Shown: positions 49,509-59,023, counted from the stretch's first letter. The stretch is 64,000 bases of DNA from Sphingobium jiangsuense (GCF_014196495.1 NZ_JACIDT010000007.1:124001-188000); one strand, 5' to 3'. Numbers and translations: made by a program. Notes: generated from the sequence alone by a model not told the origin.

Positions 49509-50410
49509 CGAGGATCATCGCCATGACCGGCGCGACCGGCTTCGTCGGCGCGGAAACGCTGGAGCAGTTGCTCGCCGCCGGATTTGAAGTGCGCGCGCTC
49601 GCCCGCAGGCCGCAGCCGGAGCGCGCGGGCGTCGCATGGGTCGCGGGCGCGCTGGACCGGCCCGATGCGCTGGACGATCTGGTGCGCGGCGCCGATGTCG
49701 TGCTGCACATCGCGGGCGTGGTGAACGCGCCCGACCGCGCCGGGTTCGAGGCAGGCAACGGACAGGGCACCGCCAATGTCATCGCGGCGATGGAGCGTGC
49801 AGGGATACGCCGCCTCGTCCATGTCTCCTCGCTCGCGGCGCGGGAACGCGACCTTTCGCTCTATTGCTGGTCGAAGGCGCTGGCGGAGGATCATGTCCGC
49901 GCCTCCGCGCTCGACTGGACGATCGTGCGCCCGCCCGCCATCTACGGCCCGCGCGACACCGAATTCCGCGAACTGCTGCGCGTCGCGCGCCTCGGCCTGC
50001 TGCCGGTGCCGCCGCAGGGGCGCGCCTCGCTCATCCATGTCGGCGATCTTGCCCGGCTGCTGGTGCTGCTGTGCGGAGAGGCGGGCGACGCCTATGGCGG
50101 CACCATCTGGGAGGTGGACGACGACCGCCCCGGCGGCCTGTCCCACCCGGAGCTGGCGGCAGCGTTCGGCCTCGCGCTGGGGCGCCGGGTGCGCCCGCTG
50201 CCGCTGCCGCGCCGCCTGCTGATGGGCATAGCGCGGCTCGACCGGGCGATGCGCGGCCCACGGGCCAAGCTGACGCCCGATCGCGTCACCTATATGTGCC
50301 ACCCCGACTGGGTGGCCAGCCCGGACAAGAAGCCACCCCCGTCGCTGTGGACGCCCGCCATCGCCCATGATAGGGGCCTTGCCGAAATTGCCGTGGAATT
50401 CCGCCGCTGA
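49505..50410 (+). CDS. NDUFA9-like SDR, CerR-like ceramide-pathway reductase
   Basis: 301 aa from a GTG overlapping proB. Extended short-chain dehydrogenase with the N-terminal TGATGFVGAETLEQLL Rossmann motif, SSLAARERDLSLYCWSK (Tyr-x3-Lys becomes YCWSK) and VRPPAIYGPRDTEF. Related to the NDUFA9 group. In Caulobacter crescentus a protein of this group (CerR) encoded near the spt locus reduces the 3-keto group of the sphingoid intermediate. The ACP and Spt genes follow, which makes that function likely here. Confidence 0.75.
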   Translation: MTRIIAMTGATGFVGAETLEQLLAAGFEVRALARRPQPERAGVAWVAGALDRPDALDDLVRGADVVLHIAGVVNAPDRAGFEAGNGQGTANVIAAMERAGIRRLVHVSSLAARERDLSLYCWSKALAEDHVRASALDWTIVRPPAIYGPRDTEFRELLRVARLGLLPVPPQGRASLIHVGDLARLLVLLCGEAGDAYGGTIWEVDDDRPGGLSHPELAAAFGLALGRRVRPLPLPRRLLMGIARLDRAMRGPRAKLTPDRVTYMCHPDWVASPDKKPPPSLWTPAIAHDRGLAEIAVEFRR

Positions 50411-50537
50411 TCCGGCTCGCGCCACCGGGACCGGCCGCATATTCTGGCAAGATCGTGCCCGATTGACGCCTTATTCCCTTGCCAAAGGGGACGCAGCACG
50501 GGCATGCACCGCCCATATCATCAGAAAGACCCTCATC

Positions 50538-50783
50538 ATGACCGACCGCCAGCAGATTTTCGATCAGGTTGCCGCCCAGATCGGCCCGTTCAACAAGAAG
50601 GGCGTGCCGCTGAGCGAAGCGACCACCTTCGCCGGCGATCTGGAGTGGGACAGCCTGACGGTGATGGATTTCGTCGCCGCGATCGAGGACGAGTTCGACA
50701 TCATCATCACGATGAACATGCAGGCGGAAATCGAAACGGTCGGCCAGCTGGTCGATGCCGTCGCGAAGCTGAGCGCGGCCTGA
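50538..50783 (+). CDS. Dedicated acyl carrier protein (AcpR-like)
   Basis: 81 aa from ATG at 50538. A four-helix ACP with the phosphopantetheine Ser39 in WDSLTVMDFVAAIEDEFDI. It differs from the main AcpP (the usual DSL-D-VELVMxLEEEF) and lies just before spt, so it probably delivers the acyl chain to the serine palmitoyltransferase. It is the counterpart of the AcpR described in Caulobacter ceramide synthesis. The open frame runs upstream without coding character. Confidence 0.85.
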   Translation: MTDRQQIFDQVAAQIGPFNKKGVPLSEATTFAGDLEWDSLTVMDFVAAIEDEFDIIITMNMQAEIETVGQLVDAVAKLSAA

Positions 50784-50843
50784 CCCGCGTCTCTTCCGCC
50801 ATCCTGCCCTCCTCCCCCGTTTCAGTCGCTGAAAGACCCTAGA

Positions 50844-52049
50844 ATGGCCGACCTCTTTACCAAGTTCGATCCCCTCATCGCGGAGCGGGAAGCGCTGCTC
50901 GCCACCGGCGTGCGCGATCCCTTCGCGATCGTGATGGACGAGGTGAAATCGCCGACGCTCGCCGTCATCAAGGGCAAGGAAACCATCCTGCTCGGCACCT
51001 ACAACTATATGGGCATGACCTTCGACCCGGACGTGATCGCGGCGGGCAAGAAGGCGCTCGACGAATTCGGCGCGGGCACGACCGGCAGCCGCGTCCTCAA
51101 CGGCACCTATCAGGGCCACAAGGAGGTCGAGGACGCGCTGAAGGACTTCTACGGCACCTCGTCGGCGATGGTGTTCTCGACCGGCTATCAGGCCAATCTG
51201 GGCATGATCTCGACGCTGGCGGGCAAAGGCGACTATGTCGTGCTCGACGCCGACAGCCATGCGTCGATCTATGACGGCTGCTTCCTCGGCGACGCGGAAA
51301 TCGTCCGCTTCCGCCACAACAGCGTCGCGGATCTCGACAAGCGCCTGGGCCGCCTGCCCGCCGACGCGCAGAAGCTGGTCGTGCTGGAAGGCGTCTATTC
51401 GATGCTGGGCGACGTCGCGCCGCTGCCCGAAATGGTCGCGGCCGTGCGCAAACATCCCAATTGCATGATCCTGGTCGACGAGGCGCACGGCATGGGCTTT
51501 TTCGGCCCCAACGGGCGCGGCGTCTATGAGGAGCAGGGCGTAGAGAAGGACGTCGATTTCGTCGTCGGCACCTTCTCCAAGTCGGTCGGCACCGTGGGCG
51601 GCTTCTGCGTTTCCAACCACCCGAAGTTCGAGGTGCTGCGCCTCGTCTGCCGTCCCTATGTGTTCACCGCCTCGCTGCCGCCCAGCGTGGTCGCCACCGC
51701 CGCGACCTCGATCCGCAAGCTGATGCATGCGGGCGACAAGCGCGCGCATCTGTGGGAAAACAGCAAGCGGCTGCACGGCGGCCTCAAGAGCCTCGGCTTC
51801 ACGCTCGGCACCGACACGCCGCAATCGGCGATCATCGCGGTGATCCTGACCGACCAGGCGCAGGCCGTCGCGATGTGGCAGGCCCTGCTGGAACTGGGCC
51901 TCTACGTCAACATGGCCCGCCCGCCCGCGACCCCGGCAGGCACCTTCCTGCTGCGCTGCTCGCTCTGCGCGGAGCACAGCAACGAGCAGGTGGGGCAGAT
52001 CCTCGCCATGTTCGAGGCGGCGGGCAAGGCCGTGGGCGTCCTCTCCTGA
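50844..52049 (+). CDS. spt: Serine palmitoyltransferase
   Basis: 401 aa PLP enzyme of the alpha-oxoamine synthase family, very like the soluble Sphingomonas paucimobilis enzyme (420 aa). Conserved residues: His139 (DADSHASIYDG), Asp212 and His215 (LVDEAHGMGFFG), PLP Lys246 (GTFSKSVGTVGGF), and the RPPATPAGTFLLRCS segment carrying the carboxylate-binding Arg. It condenses serine with an acyl thioester to 3-ketosphinganine, the first step of sphingolipid synthesis. Coded 60 nt after the ACP. Confidence 0.97.
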   Translation: MADLFTKFDPLIAEREALLATGVRDPFAIVMDEVKSPTLAVIKGKETILLGTYNYMGMTFDPDVIAAGKKALDEFGAGTTGSRVLNGTYQGHKEVEDALKDFYGTSSAMVFSTGYQANLGMISTLAGKGDYVVLDADSHASIYDGCFLGDAEIVRFRHNSVADLDKRLGRLPADAQKLVVLEGVYSMLGDVAPLPEMVAAVRKHPNCMILVDEAHGMGFFGPNGRGVYEEQGVEKDVDFVVGTFSKSVGTVGGFCVSNHPKFEVLRLVCRPYVFTASLPPSVVATAATSIRKLMHAGDKRAHLWENSKRLHGGLKSLGFTLGTDTPQSAIIAVILTDQAQAVAMWQALLELGLYVNMARPPATPAGTFLLRCSLCAEHSNEQVGQILAMFEAAGKAVGVLS

Positions 52050-52129
52050 ACCGGCCGCCGCAGCAAGGGCGAGGCGCGGCAAAACCGCCCCTGCTTCCTT
52101 CCGCCGGCAAATTGGTCTAAATCGCCTTG

Positions 52130-54166
52130 ATGGATGAAGAGGCCGCCTCCTTCTGGGACCAGAAGATAGACCGCGCCCTGCCCTGGCTGATCGGCGGGGC
52201 GCTGGTTCTCGCGATGACGACCCTGCTCTATTTCGCCAGCATCGTCGCCCGCGACCAGAGCAACGCCCTCTATCAGCAGCAGCGCAGCTATCAGGTCGTG
52301 GCGCTGGCCCGCAGCCTCGACGCGCAGATCGCCAAGGCGGAATCCTCGCTCGCCCGCTACGTCATCAGCATGGACAAGGATATCGGCCGCCAATATCAGG
52401 ACCAATGGTCCCGCGCGGGCAAGGAACTGACGGCGCTGCGCCGCGTCACCCGCACCGATCCGGCGCAGCATGAACTGGTCGCGCAGCTCGCCCTCGCCTA
52501 TCGCGAGCGCGGCGAAACGCTGAACGACATCGCGCTGCGCACCACCTATGACCAGAAGAGCGGATCGCTGGGCAAATTCTACCAGGCCAGCAAGGCGGAC
52601 AATCTGGTCCGCATCACCTCGCTGCTGGAACAGGTGATCAAGACGGAAAACGACCGCCTGCAACGGCATAATCTGGATGTCGCCCGCGCGGGCTATTCGG
52701 TGCAGCAGATCACCACCACCTACAGGCTGGTCGGCCTGATTCTCGTCGTCGCGCTGCTGCTGCTGATCTGGTTCGCGCGCACGGTCATCCATGAACGGCG
52801 GCAGGAACAGCGGCTGATCGACGATGAATATTATCGCGCGCAGATGCTGGAGGCGGCGGTCGCCGCGCGCACCGAGGAACTGCAACTCGCCTATGCGAAG
52901 CTGAAACAGGAATCGGCCGACCGCGCGAAGATAGAGCAGAGCCTGCGCCAGATGCAGAAGATGGAGGCGGTCGGCCAGCTGACCGGCGGCATCGCCCATG
53001 ATTTCAACAATATGCTGGCCATCGTTGTCGGCGGGCTGGAACTGGCCCGGCTGCGCGCCGATGGGCAGCCGGAGATCATCCGCCATATCGACAATGCGAT
53101 GGAGGGCGCCAACCGCGCCTCCGCCCTCACCCGCCGCCTGCTCGCCTTCGCCCGCGCCGAGCCCAATCTGCCTGACATATTGAAACCCGACGAGCTGATC
53201 CGCGACATGATCGAGTTGCTCGACCGCTCGATCGGCGACCAGATCCGCGTCGAGCTGGACCTCGACGCCGGGGACTGGCGCATCCATGCCGACCGGCATC
53301 AGCTGGAGAATGCGCTGCTCAACCTCGCCGTCAACGCGCGCGATGCGATGGACGGGCGCGGCACGCTGATCCTGCGCACCCGCCAGGCCCGCCTGCGCGC
53401 GCAGGAGATAGAGGATTGCCCGGCGGGCGAATATCTCTGCCTTTCGGTGATCGACAATGGCTGCGGCATGGCGCCCGAAGTGCTGGAGCGCGTGTTCGAG
53501 CCCTTCTTCACCACCAGGGCGGTCGGCAAGGGAACGGGCCTCGGCCTCAGCCAGATTTTCGGCTTCGTCGGGCAGGCGGGCGGCCAGATCCGCATCCTCT
53601 CCAAGCCGAACGAGGGCACCGAGGTGCAGCTCTACCTGCCCCGCCACCATGTCACCGCAACCGAGGCGGAAAAGCCCGCCCGCGCCGCCGATGCGCCCGC
53701 CGCGCCGCCGATGGAGGCCCCGGCGGAAGCGGTGGCCGCGGAAGCGATGGCGCCCGAACCCTCGGCCGCGCGCACGGGTCTCAATATATTGGTGGTGGAG
53801 GACGACCCCCGTGTGCTGGCGCAGACCCGCTCCGCCCTCACCGAACTGGGCCATGCCGTGACCTGCTGCCCCCAGCCGGGCAAGGCCGAGGAGATGCTGC
53901 GCGAGCATGGCGGCATCCAGTTGATCATCAGCGACGTGCTGATGCCCGACATGACCGGGCCGGAGATGATCGCTGCGCTGCCCTCGCCCTATCGGTCCAT
54001 CCCGGTGATCTTCGTCACCGGCTATGCCGGGGACGTCACCGACAACAGCATGTTCGAAGGGCATCTGCTGCTGCGCAAGCCCTATACGCTCAAGGCGTTG
54101 CAGGCGATCCTGGAGATAGCGTCTAGCCGACTGTCCGATTCGCAACCAGACGCGGCAACAGCATGA
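52130..54166 (+). CDS. Hybrid histidine kinase with receiver domain
   Basis: 678 aa from ATG at 52130. Two membrane helices (about residues 18-38 and 200-220) enclose a helical CHASE3-like periplasmic domain with no motif I can name. Cytoplasmic parts: coiled coil, HisKA with acceptor His290 ([12 protein letters not shown]), HATPase ([28 protein letters not shown]), an Ala/Pro linker, and a receiver domain with Asp602 ([13 protein letters not shown]). Directly after spt and may sense a membrane or lipid signal. The last 44 nt overlap the convergent nucleotidyltransferase-like gene. Confidence 0.9.
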   Translation: MDEEAASFWDQKIDRALPWLIGGALVLAMTTLLYFASIVARDQSNALYQQQRSYQVVALARSLDAQIAKAESSLARYVISMDKDIGRQYQDQWSRAGKELTALRRVTRTDPAQHELVAQLALAYRERGETLNDIALRTTYDQKSGSLGKFYQASKADNLVRITSLLEQVIKTENDRLQRHNLDVARAGYSVQQITTTYRLVGLILVVALLLLIWFARTVIHERRQEQRLIDDEYYRAQMLEAAVAARTEELQLAYAKLKQESADRAKIEQSLRQMQKMEAVGQLTGGIAHDFNNMLAIVVGGLELARLRADGQPEIIRHIDNAMEGANRASALTRRLLAFARAEPNLPDILKPDELIRDMIELLDRSIGDQIRVELDLDAGDWRIHADRHQLENALLNLAVNARDAMDGRGTLILRTRQARLRAQEIEDCPAGEYLCLSVIDNGCGMAPEVLERVFEPFFTTRAVGKGTGLGLSQIFGFVGQAGGQIRILSKPNEGTEVQLYLPRHHVTATEAEKPARAADAPAAPPMEAPAEAVAAEAMAPEPSAARTGLNILVVEDDPRVLAQTRSALTELGHAVTCCPQPGKAEEMLREHGGIQLIISDVLMPDMTGPEMIAALPSPYRSIPVIFVTGYAGDVTDNSMFEGHLLLRKPYTLKALQAILEIASSRLSDSQPDAATA

Positions 54167-55031
54167 CCGCCGCCAGCAGCGGGTGCCGCCGCTGCCACGG
54201 GGTGATGACGATCCGCGTGCCCGCATGGCGGTTGATCTTCCACGCCAGATAGTCGATCCCGCCCGCGAAGGTGAAGCTGGCCTTGGCCAGCCGCGCGATG
54301 CTCAGCCATTTGCCCCGCCGCTGGAGCCGCCGCCACGTGCGCGCATTGTCGGCCTCTTCGCGCGCATCCATGGGCCGGGCCGGGTCGATCGCGCCGTCCT
54401 CCCGCGCGGCGGCGAAGGCGGCGCGGTAATAATCGGGCGCACTGTCGAGGATCGAGACGCCCCGCCCCTTGCGCTCGGCGCGCAGTTCGGCGCCATAGGT
54501 CTTGGCGAAGCCCGCCTCGAACACCGCGCGCCAGTCGCCCCGCCGGTCCGCCGCGACGGCGGGCAGAGCGAGGGCGAGGAAGGTCGGCACCGCCTGCGCG
54601 ACGGCTGCGGTCATGCGGCCGCGCGCAGCATCGTCGGCCGTCCAGACCAGCCGGGTCGGCTGGGCAAAGCGCGCCCAGACCGACACATTGTCCGCCCCCG
54701 GCCCGCACAGGCGATGGAAATCCGCCTCGCTCAGCACCGCATATTTGGCGCTCAGACCCCCATGTTCCATCGGAAAGACATTGGGCGGGATCAACCGGTT
54801 GGCGGCCGCCAGCCAGCGCCGGTCATAAGCCTCGGCATAATCGGACACGATCAGGTAGAAATCGAGCATCAGCCCGTCGAGCTGGCTTTCGCGCAGGCAG
54901 GAGCCGTAGAACAGCACCGCGCGGGCCGCACGCGGATGGCGCGCCGCGACCGCCGCCGCCATCTCCGCCACGCGCGGATCGACGGGCAGCGCCAGTTCGG
55001 CGCCGACAAGGCTTTCGAGGGAAGCGCTCAC
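54123..55031 (-). CDS. Nucleotidyltransferase-like protein in the sphingolipid locus
   Basis: 302 aa. The N-terminal part (AVLFYGSCLRESQLDGLMLDFYLIV) resembles the nucleotidyltransferase helix-turn: Gly43-Ser44 followed by Asp57. The first Asp of the usual DxD position is Met55, so activity is uncertain. The rest is helical with no other motif I recognise. It overlaps the kinase gene by 4 nt and the convergent histidine kinase by 44 nt. In Caulobacter a small operon beside the ceramide kinase is needed for ceramide phosphoglycerate; this may be a member, but this is an inference. Confidence 0.6.
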   Translation of the reverse strand: MSASLESLVGAELALPVDPRVAEMAAAVAARHPRAARAVLFYGSCLRESQLDGLMLDFYLIVSDYAEAYDRRWLAAANRLIPPNVFPMEHGGLSAKYAVLSEADFHRLCGPGADNVSVWARFAQPTRLVWTADDAARGRMTAAVAQAVPTFLALALPAVAADRRGDWRAVFEAGFAKTYGAELRAERKGRGVSILDSAPDYYRAAFAAAREDGAIDPARPMDAREEADNARTWRRLQRRGKWLSIARLAKASFTFAGGIDYLAWKINRHAGTRIVITPWQRRHPLLAAVMLLPRLVANRTVG

Positions 55032-55987
55032 GCGGCCAGACGCAGGAACGGCACCGGGGGCGTGGATTTCAGCACGATCGGGCGGCCATTGTCCGCCTCG
55101 AAAATCTCGCCGTCGAGGATCACGCTGCTATGCTCGCCCTCGATGCGGATCACGTCGCCATGCTCCAGATGGATGCCGTCCATCTCCCGCGAGCCGAAGC
55201 GGCCGATCAGGCTCATGAACAGCATGCGCAGCACGGCCGACGCGCTGTTGTCCACCGCCATCAGCTTGAGGCCGCCGCCGGCGGGCTTGGCGCCGAGCAG
55301 CAGCCGCTCCAGCGTGGTGACGATCAGCACCGAGAATCGCCCGGCCAGCTGCCCCTCGCGCAGCAGAGAGATCGACACCGGGCGCGCGGCGGGCGGCATA
55401 TATTTGCCCCGGATGCCGAACACCACCGACAGCAGCACCGCGATTGCGGTCAGCAGGTGGGAAATGCCGTTGGACAGGCCCAGCGGATAGATGCGGTTGC
55501 GGCAATAGAGGATGGAATCGGCAAGGCCGGCCCCGCCCAGGAACATGCCCAGCACCGGGCGGCTGGTCGCCTCGCCGTCCGACAGCGCGATCAGCTCGCG
55601 CGCGACGACATGGCTTTCCACGCCGTTCTTGGCGATGTCGACGATGCGCTCCAGCGCCTTGATCGGATCTCCCCGGATGCCGAGGTCGAGCGCGATCAGG
55701 TTCGTCTTGCCGTTGGGCAGCACCGCCACCGGCGGCACCTGCCCGTCGAAATGATTGCCCTGGTAGAGTTCGGTCAGCGTGGTCTGCACCGTGCCGTCGC
55801 CGCCGTTGATGACGATGACGGTCGGCTTCACATGCGCGATCATCCGCATCGCGCGGCCGATCTGCTCGACGCTTTCCACCTCATAATGGAAAATGTCGGG
55901 ATGATTGGCGCAATAGCTGCGGACGCGCGGCAGCAGCTGACGGTTGCCCGTCGATCGGGGATTGGACAGAAGGGCAACGGCGACCAT
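55028..55987 (-). CDS. Diacylglycerol/ceramide kinase-like lipid kinase
   Basis: 319 aa of the DAGK catalytic family: GGDGT at residues 62-66 (VIVINGGDGTVQTTL), VLPNGKTNLIA and the C-terminal SSVILDGE. Family members phosphorylate diacylglycerol, sphingosine or ceramide. Its position inside the sphingolipid gene group, next to a nucleotidyltransferase-like gene, favours ceramide or sphingoid base as substrate, as for the Caulobacter ceramide kinase CpgB. It overlaps the downstream gene by 4 nt and follows the DUF2141 gene by 4 nt. Confidence 0.8.
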   Translation of the reverse strand: MVAVALLSNPRSTGNRQLLPRVRSYCANHPDIFHYEVESVEQIGRAMRMIAHVKPTVIVINGGDGTVQTTLTELYQGNHFDGQVPPVAVLPNGKTNLIALDLGIRGDPIKALERIVDIAKNGVESHVVARELIALSDGEATSRPVLGMFLGGAGLADSILYCRNRIYPLGLSNGISHLLTAIAVLLSVVFGIRGKYMPPAARPVSISLLREGQLAGRFSVLIVTTLERLLLGAKPAGGGLKLMAVDNSASAVLRMLFMSLIGRFGSREMDGIHLEHGDVIRIEGEHSSVILDGEIFEADNGRPIVLKSTPPVPFLRLAA

Positions 55988-55991
55988 GGCT

Positions 55992-56504
55992 TTATGACTT
56001 CAACGGCTTGATCGCCAGACCCTGGCGATAGTTGATGAACACATCGAGCACCTTCGTCTCCTTGCCGACCGAAATCACGACATCCTTGTATTCCGGTTTC
56101 AGCTTGAAGAGCGAAATGTTCGGATTGCGCGAAAAGCCGCCGCCGTCGTTCCAGCTCGACTTGCCGTTGCCGTCGAGATCGTGGCGCACGGCCACGGCGA
56201 AATCCCCGGCATGCGGCAGGGCGACGCAGACGTCCATCGATCCGCTGGAGGTGACGGGCAGGTCGATGCGCTTGAGATATTGACCCTTGGCAAGGAAGTC
56301 TGCCGGATTGTTGCCATAAATCTGAACGCGCAATTTACCCGAGCGGTTCTTGAACGCGGGCACGCGAACGAGCACCGAGGGCGCATCGCCGCGCACGCAG
56401 ACATTCGCATCCGGTCCGATGGGGGCGGCGGAGGCAGGCGCGGTCAGCGACGTCGCGGCCAAGGCCACGGCCACCCCGATCCCTGCACCCGAAAATTTCA
56501 ACAT
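55992..56504 (-). CDS. DUF2141 secreted protein
   Basis: 170 aa from ATG at 56504 with a GAGGAGAG ribosome-binding site. Signal peptide to about residue 27 (ASAAP). The domain has the DUF2141 pattern: VLVRVPAFKNRSGKLRVQIYG, GDFAVAVRHDLDGNGKSSWN and a GFSRNPN loop, a periplasmic beta-sandwich-like family of unknown function. First gene of a three-gene minus-strand operon with the kinase and nucleotidyltransferase-like genes. Confidence 0.85.
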   Translation of the reverse strand: MLKFSGAGIGVAVALAATSLTAPASAAPIGPDANVCVRGDAPSVLVRVPAFKNRSGKLRVQIYGNNPADFLAKGQYLKRIDLPVTSSGSMDVCVALPHAGDFAVAVRHDLDGNGKSSWNDGGGFSRNPNISLFKLKPEYKDVVISVGKETKVLDVFINYRQGLAIKPLKS

Positions 56505-56633
56505 GACCAATTCTCTCCTCGAAGCTATAGCCCGGCCGAGATATTCACGCGGCAGGCGGGCTGCTCCCTGTTCGCCCCATGGTTGATATGCTCCGGCTTT
56601 GCGGCCAAAACATGGTGACGGGACGACGACAAG

Positions 56634-57845
56634 TTGAAACTGCTGAACGCAACCGACCGCTATATCGCCAGGCTGATCGCCATGCCGCTCGCCGGTACGC
56701 TGGTCGTCGCCGCGATGCTGCTCATCCTCGACAAGATGCTGCGGCTGTTCGATTTCGTCGCCGCGCAGGGCGGGCCGGTCAGCGTCGTCTGGCGCATGCT
56801 GGCCAACATGATCCCGGAATATCTGTCGCTGGGCATACCGATCGGCGTGATGCTGGGCATATTGCTCGGCTTCCGCCGCCTCGCCCTGTCCTCGGAGCTG
56901 GACGTGCTGCGCGGCGTCGGCCTCTCCCCCGCCCGGCTGATGCGCGTGCCCTATATGTTCGCCATCGCCTTCGCGCTCATCAATTTCGCCATCGTCGGCT
57001 TCATCCAGCCCTATGCCCGCTACGCCTATGAGGGCCTGCAATATGAGCTGCGCTCCGGCGCGCTGGGGGCGTCGATCAAGGTCGGCGAGTTCACCAGTCT
57101 CGGCAAGGGCATGACCCTGCGAATCGAGGAGAGCCGCGACAAGGGCCGCGACCTGCACGGCATCTTCGTGCGGGCGGAGCAGAAGGACGGGCAGGCGCTC
57201 GCCGTCACCGCCTCGCGCGGGACGTTCCTCGCCACCGACGACCCGGACACCATCATCCTGCGCCTGACCGACGGCGTGCTGGTGCAGAGCGCGCCGAAGC
57301 TCGCCACCCCGCGCATATTGAGCTTCTCCGGCCACGACCTGCCGATCGACCTGCCGAAGATAGAGAATTTCCGCGGCCGCGGCGACGCCGACCGGGAGCT
57401 GACCCTGCCCGAACTGGTGCGCGTCGGCCATGCCTCAGACACCGATATCGAGACCCGCAACGAGGTGCGCGCCAATTTCCATTTCCGCATGGCCGAGGTG
57501 GCGATGATGCTGTTGCTGCCGCTGGCCGCGCTGGCCTTCGCCATACCGCCCAAGCGGTCGACATCGGCGCTCGGCGTGTTCCTCTCCATCGTGTTCATCG
57601 TCACCTATCACAAGGTCAACCAATATGCCGAGGCGATGGGGGCGAGCGGGCGCATCGATCCGCTGATCGCGCTCTGGGTGCCCTTCCTCGCCTTCGCCGC
57701 GCTGATCCTGTGGATGTATCATGTCGTCGCCCATCGCCCCGGCGGCCAGCCGATCGGTGCGCTGGAGGCGGTGTTCGCCAAGGGCACGCGCCTCTTCCTC
57801 AAGGGCTTTCGCGCCATCCGCAACCGCTTCGGCCATCTGGTATAG
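56634..57845 (+). CDS. lptF: LPS-type export permease LptF
   Basis: 403 aa, YjgP/YjgQ family. Starts at TTG (LKLLNATDRYIARLIAMPL) with a weak upstream GGGACGACGACAAG. It has the usual pattern of membrane helices, a large periplasmic beta domain (about 130-270) and terminal helices. In most gram-negatives LptF and LptG extract lipopolysaccharide from the inner membrane. The next gene is lptG, 14 nt later. In a sphingomonad its cargo may be glycosphingolipid instead. Confidence 0.9.
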   Translation: MKLLNATDRYIARLIAMPLAGTLVVAAMLLILDKMLRLFDFVAAQGGPVSVVWRMLANMIPEYLSLGIPIGVMLGILLGFRRLALSSELDVLRGVGLSPARLMRVPYMFAIAFALINFAIVGFIQPYARYAYEGLQYELRSGALGASIKVGEFTSLGKGMTLRIEESRDKGRDLHGIFVRAEQKDGQALAVTASRGTFLATDDPDTIILRLTDGVLVQSAPKLATPRILSFSGHDLPIDLPKIENFRGRGDADRELTLPELVRVGHASDTDIETRNEVRANFHFRMAEVAMMLLLPLAALAFAIPPKRSTSALGVFLSIVFIVTYHKVNQYAEAMGASGRIDPLIALWVPFLAFAALILWMYHVVAHRPGGQPIGALEAVFAKGTRLFLKGFRAIRNRFGHLV

Positions 57846-57859
57846 GAAAGAAGCCCCCC

Positions 57860-58960
57860 ATGCTGCTTCAGTTTTTTCCGTCCCGCCGCATGGCCTGGTA
57901 CATGGCGCGCAGCTTCCTCGTCCGCAGCCTCGCGGTGCTGGCGATGCTGGTCATCGTGCTGATGACGCTCGACCTGCTGGGCGAAAGCGGCAGCATCCTG
58001 GCCGCTCCGGGCAATGGCGAGGAGGAATTGTGGCGCTATATCGGTCTGCGCATCCCGCAGATCATCGCCCGCTTCCTGCCCTTCTCGGTGCTGCTCGGCA
58101 CGCTCATCACGCTGGCGACGATGAACCAGCACAGCGAGATCATCTCGATGAAGGCGGCGGGGCTTTCCGCACACCAGATCCTCGCGCCGCTGATCCTCGC
58201 CTCGCTGGGCATCGCGGGGGCCAGCTTCGCCTTCAACGAACGCATCGTCACCCGCGCCAGCGCAGCGCTCGACGCGTGGCAGGCGGTCGGCTACGGCACC
58301 ATCCCGCGCGACAGCGGGGTCAAGACCGATGTGTGGGTACGCGACGGCAACAACCTCATCACCGCCGGCATCATCTCCGGGCGCGGCAATGACGTGACGC
58401 TGCGCCATGTCGAACTGTTCAACCGGCTCAACAACCAGCTCGTCAACATCGTGAAGGCGGATATCGGCCGCTACGACCCCGCAACGAAGGACTGGGTGCT
58501 GCAAAATGCCCGGATGTTCGACGTGAACCGGGGCACGGTGCGCGATCTGGGGGCTTTCCGCGCCGGGGCGGACATCCGCCCGGAACAGTTCACGCTGGCC
58601 AAGGTCGATCCCGACGGCCTGCCCTTTGCCGAACTGCGCCGCGCGATCGCCGACCTGCGCGATGCCGGGCGCCCGGTCGCCTCGCTGGAGGCGAGCCTCT
58701 GGCACAAGATTTCGGGACCGCTTTCGGCGATATTGATGCCGCTGCTCGGCTCCGTCGCGGCCTTCGGCCTCGCGCGGTCGGGGCAGCTGTTCGTGCGCGC
58801 GGTGATCGGCATGGCGCTGGGCTTCGCCTATTTCGTCGCCGACAATTTCGCGCTGGCGATGGGCAATCTGGGTGCCTATCCGCCCTTCCTCGCCGCCTGG
58901 GCGCCGTTTCTGCTGTTCCTGCTGCTGGGCGAGGCGGTGCTTATTCGTACTGAGGAATAA
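57860..58960 (+). CDS. lptG: LPS-type export permease LptG
   Basis: 366 aa from ATG at 57860. Same YjgP/YjgQ architecture as lptF: membrane helices, periplasmic beta domain (about 130-240) and three C-terminal helices. The SFLVRSLAVLAMLVIVLMTLDLLGES and ALGFAYFVADNFALAMGNLGAYPP segments are typical. Partner of LptF for a lipid-extracting ABC complex with LptB; the ATPase gene is not in the window. Confidence 0.92.
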   Translation: MLLQFFPSRRMAWYMARSFLVRSLAVLAMLVIVLMTLDLLGESGSILAAPGNGEEELWRYIGLRIPQIIARFLPFSVLLGTLITLATMNQHSEIISMKAAGLSAHQILAPLILASLGIAGASFAFNERIVTRASAALDAWQAVGYGTIPRDSGVKTDVWVRDGNNLITAGIISGRGNDVTLRHVELFNRLNNQLVNIVKADIGRYDPATKDWVLQNARMFDVNRGTVRDLGAFRAGADIRPEQFTLAKVDPDGLPFAELRRAIADLRDAGRPVASLEASLWHKISGPLSAILMPLLGSVAAFGLARSGQLFVRAVIGMALGFAYFVADNFALAMGNLGAYPPFLAAWAPFLLFLLLGEAVLIRTEE

Positions 58961-58987
58961 CGGCCAACCACCAGCACCATCGAGAAC

Positions 58988-59012
58988 GATGCCAGCCTGC
59001 GCCGGCATGACA
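58988..59012. repeat. Half copy of the dispersed palindrome
   Basis: Only one arm, GATGCCAGCCTGCGCCGGCATGACA, remains in the 63-nt gap between the convergent lptG and desaturase genes. The arm itself folds, TGCCAGCCTGCGCCGGCA. Confidence 0.6.
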
Positions 59013-59023
59013 AAGGGGAGGCT

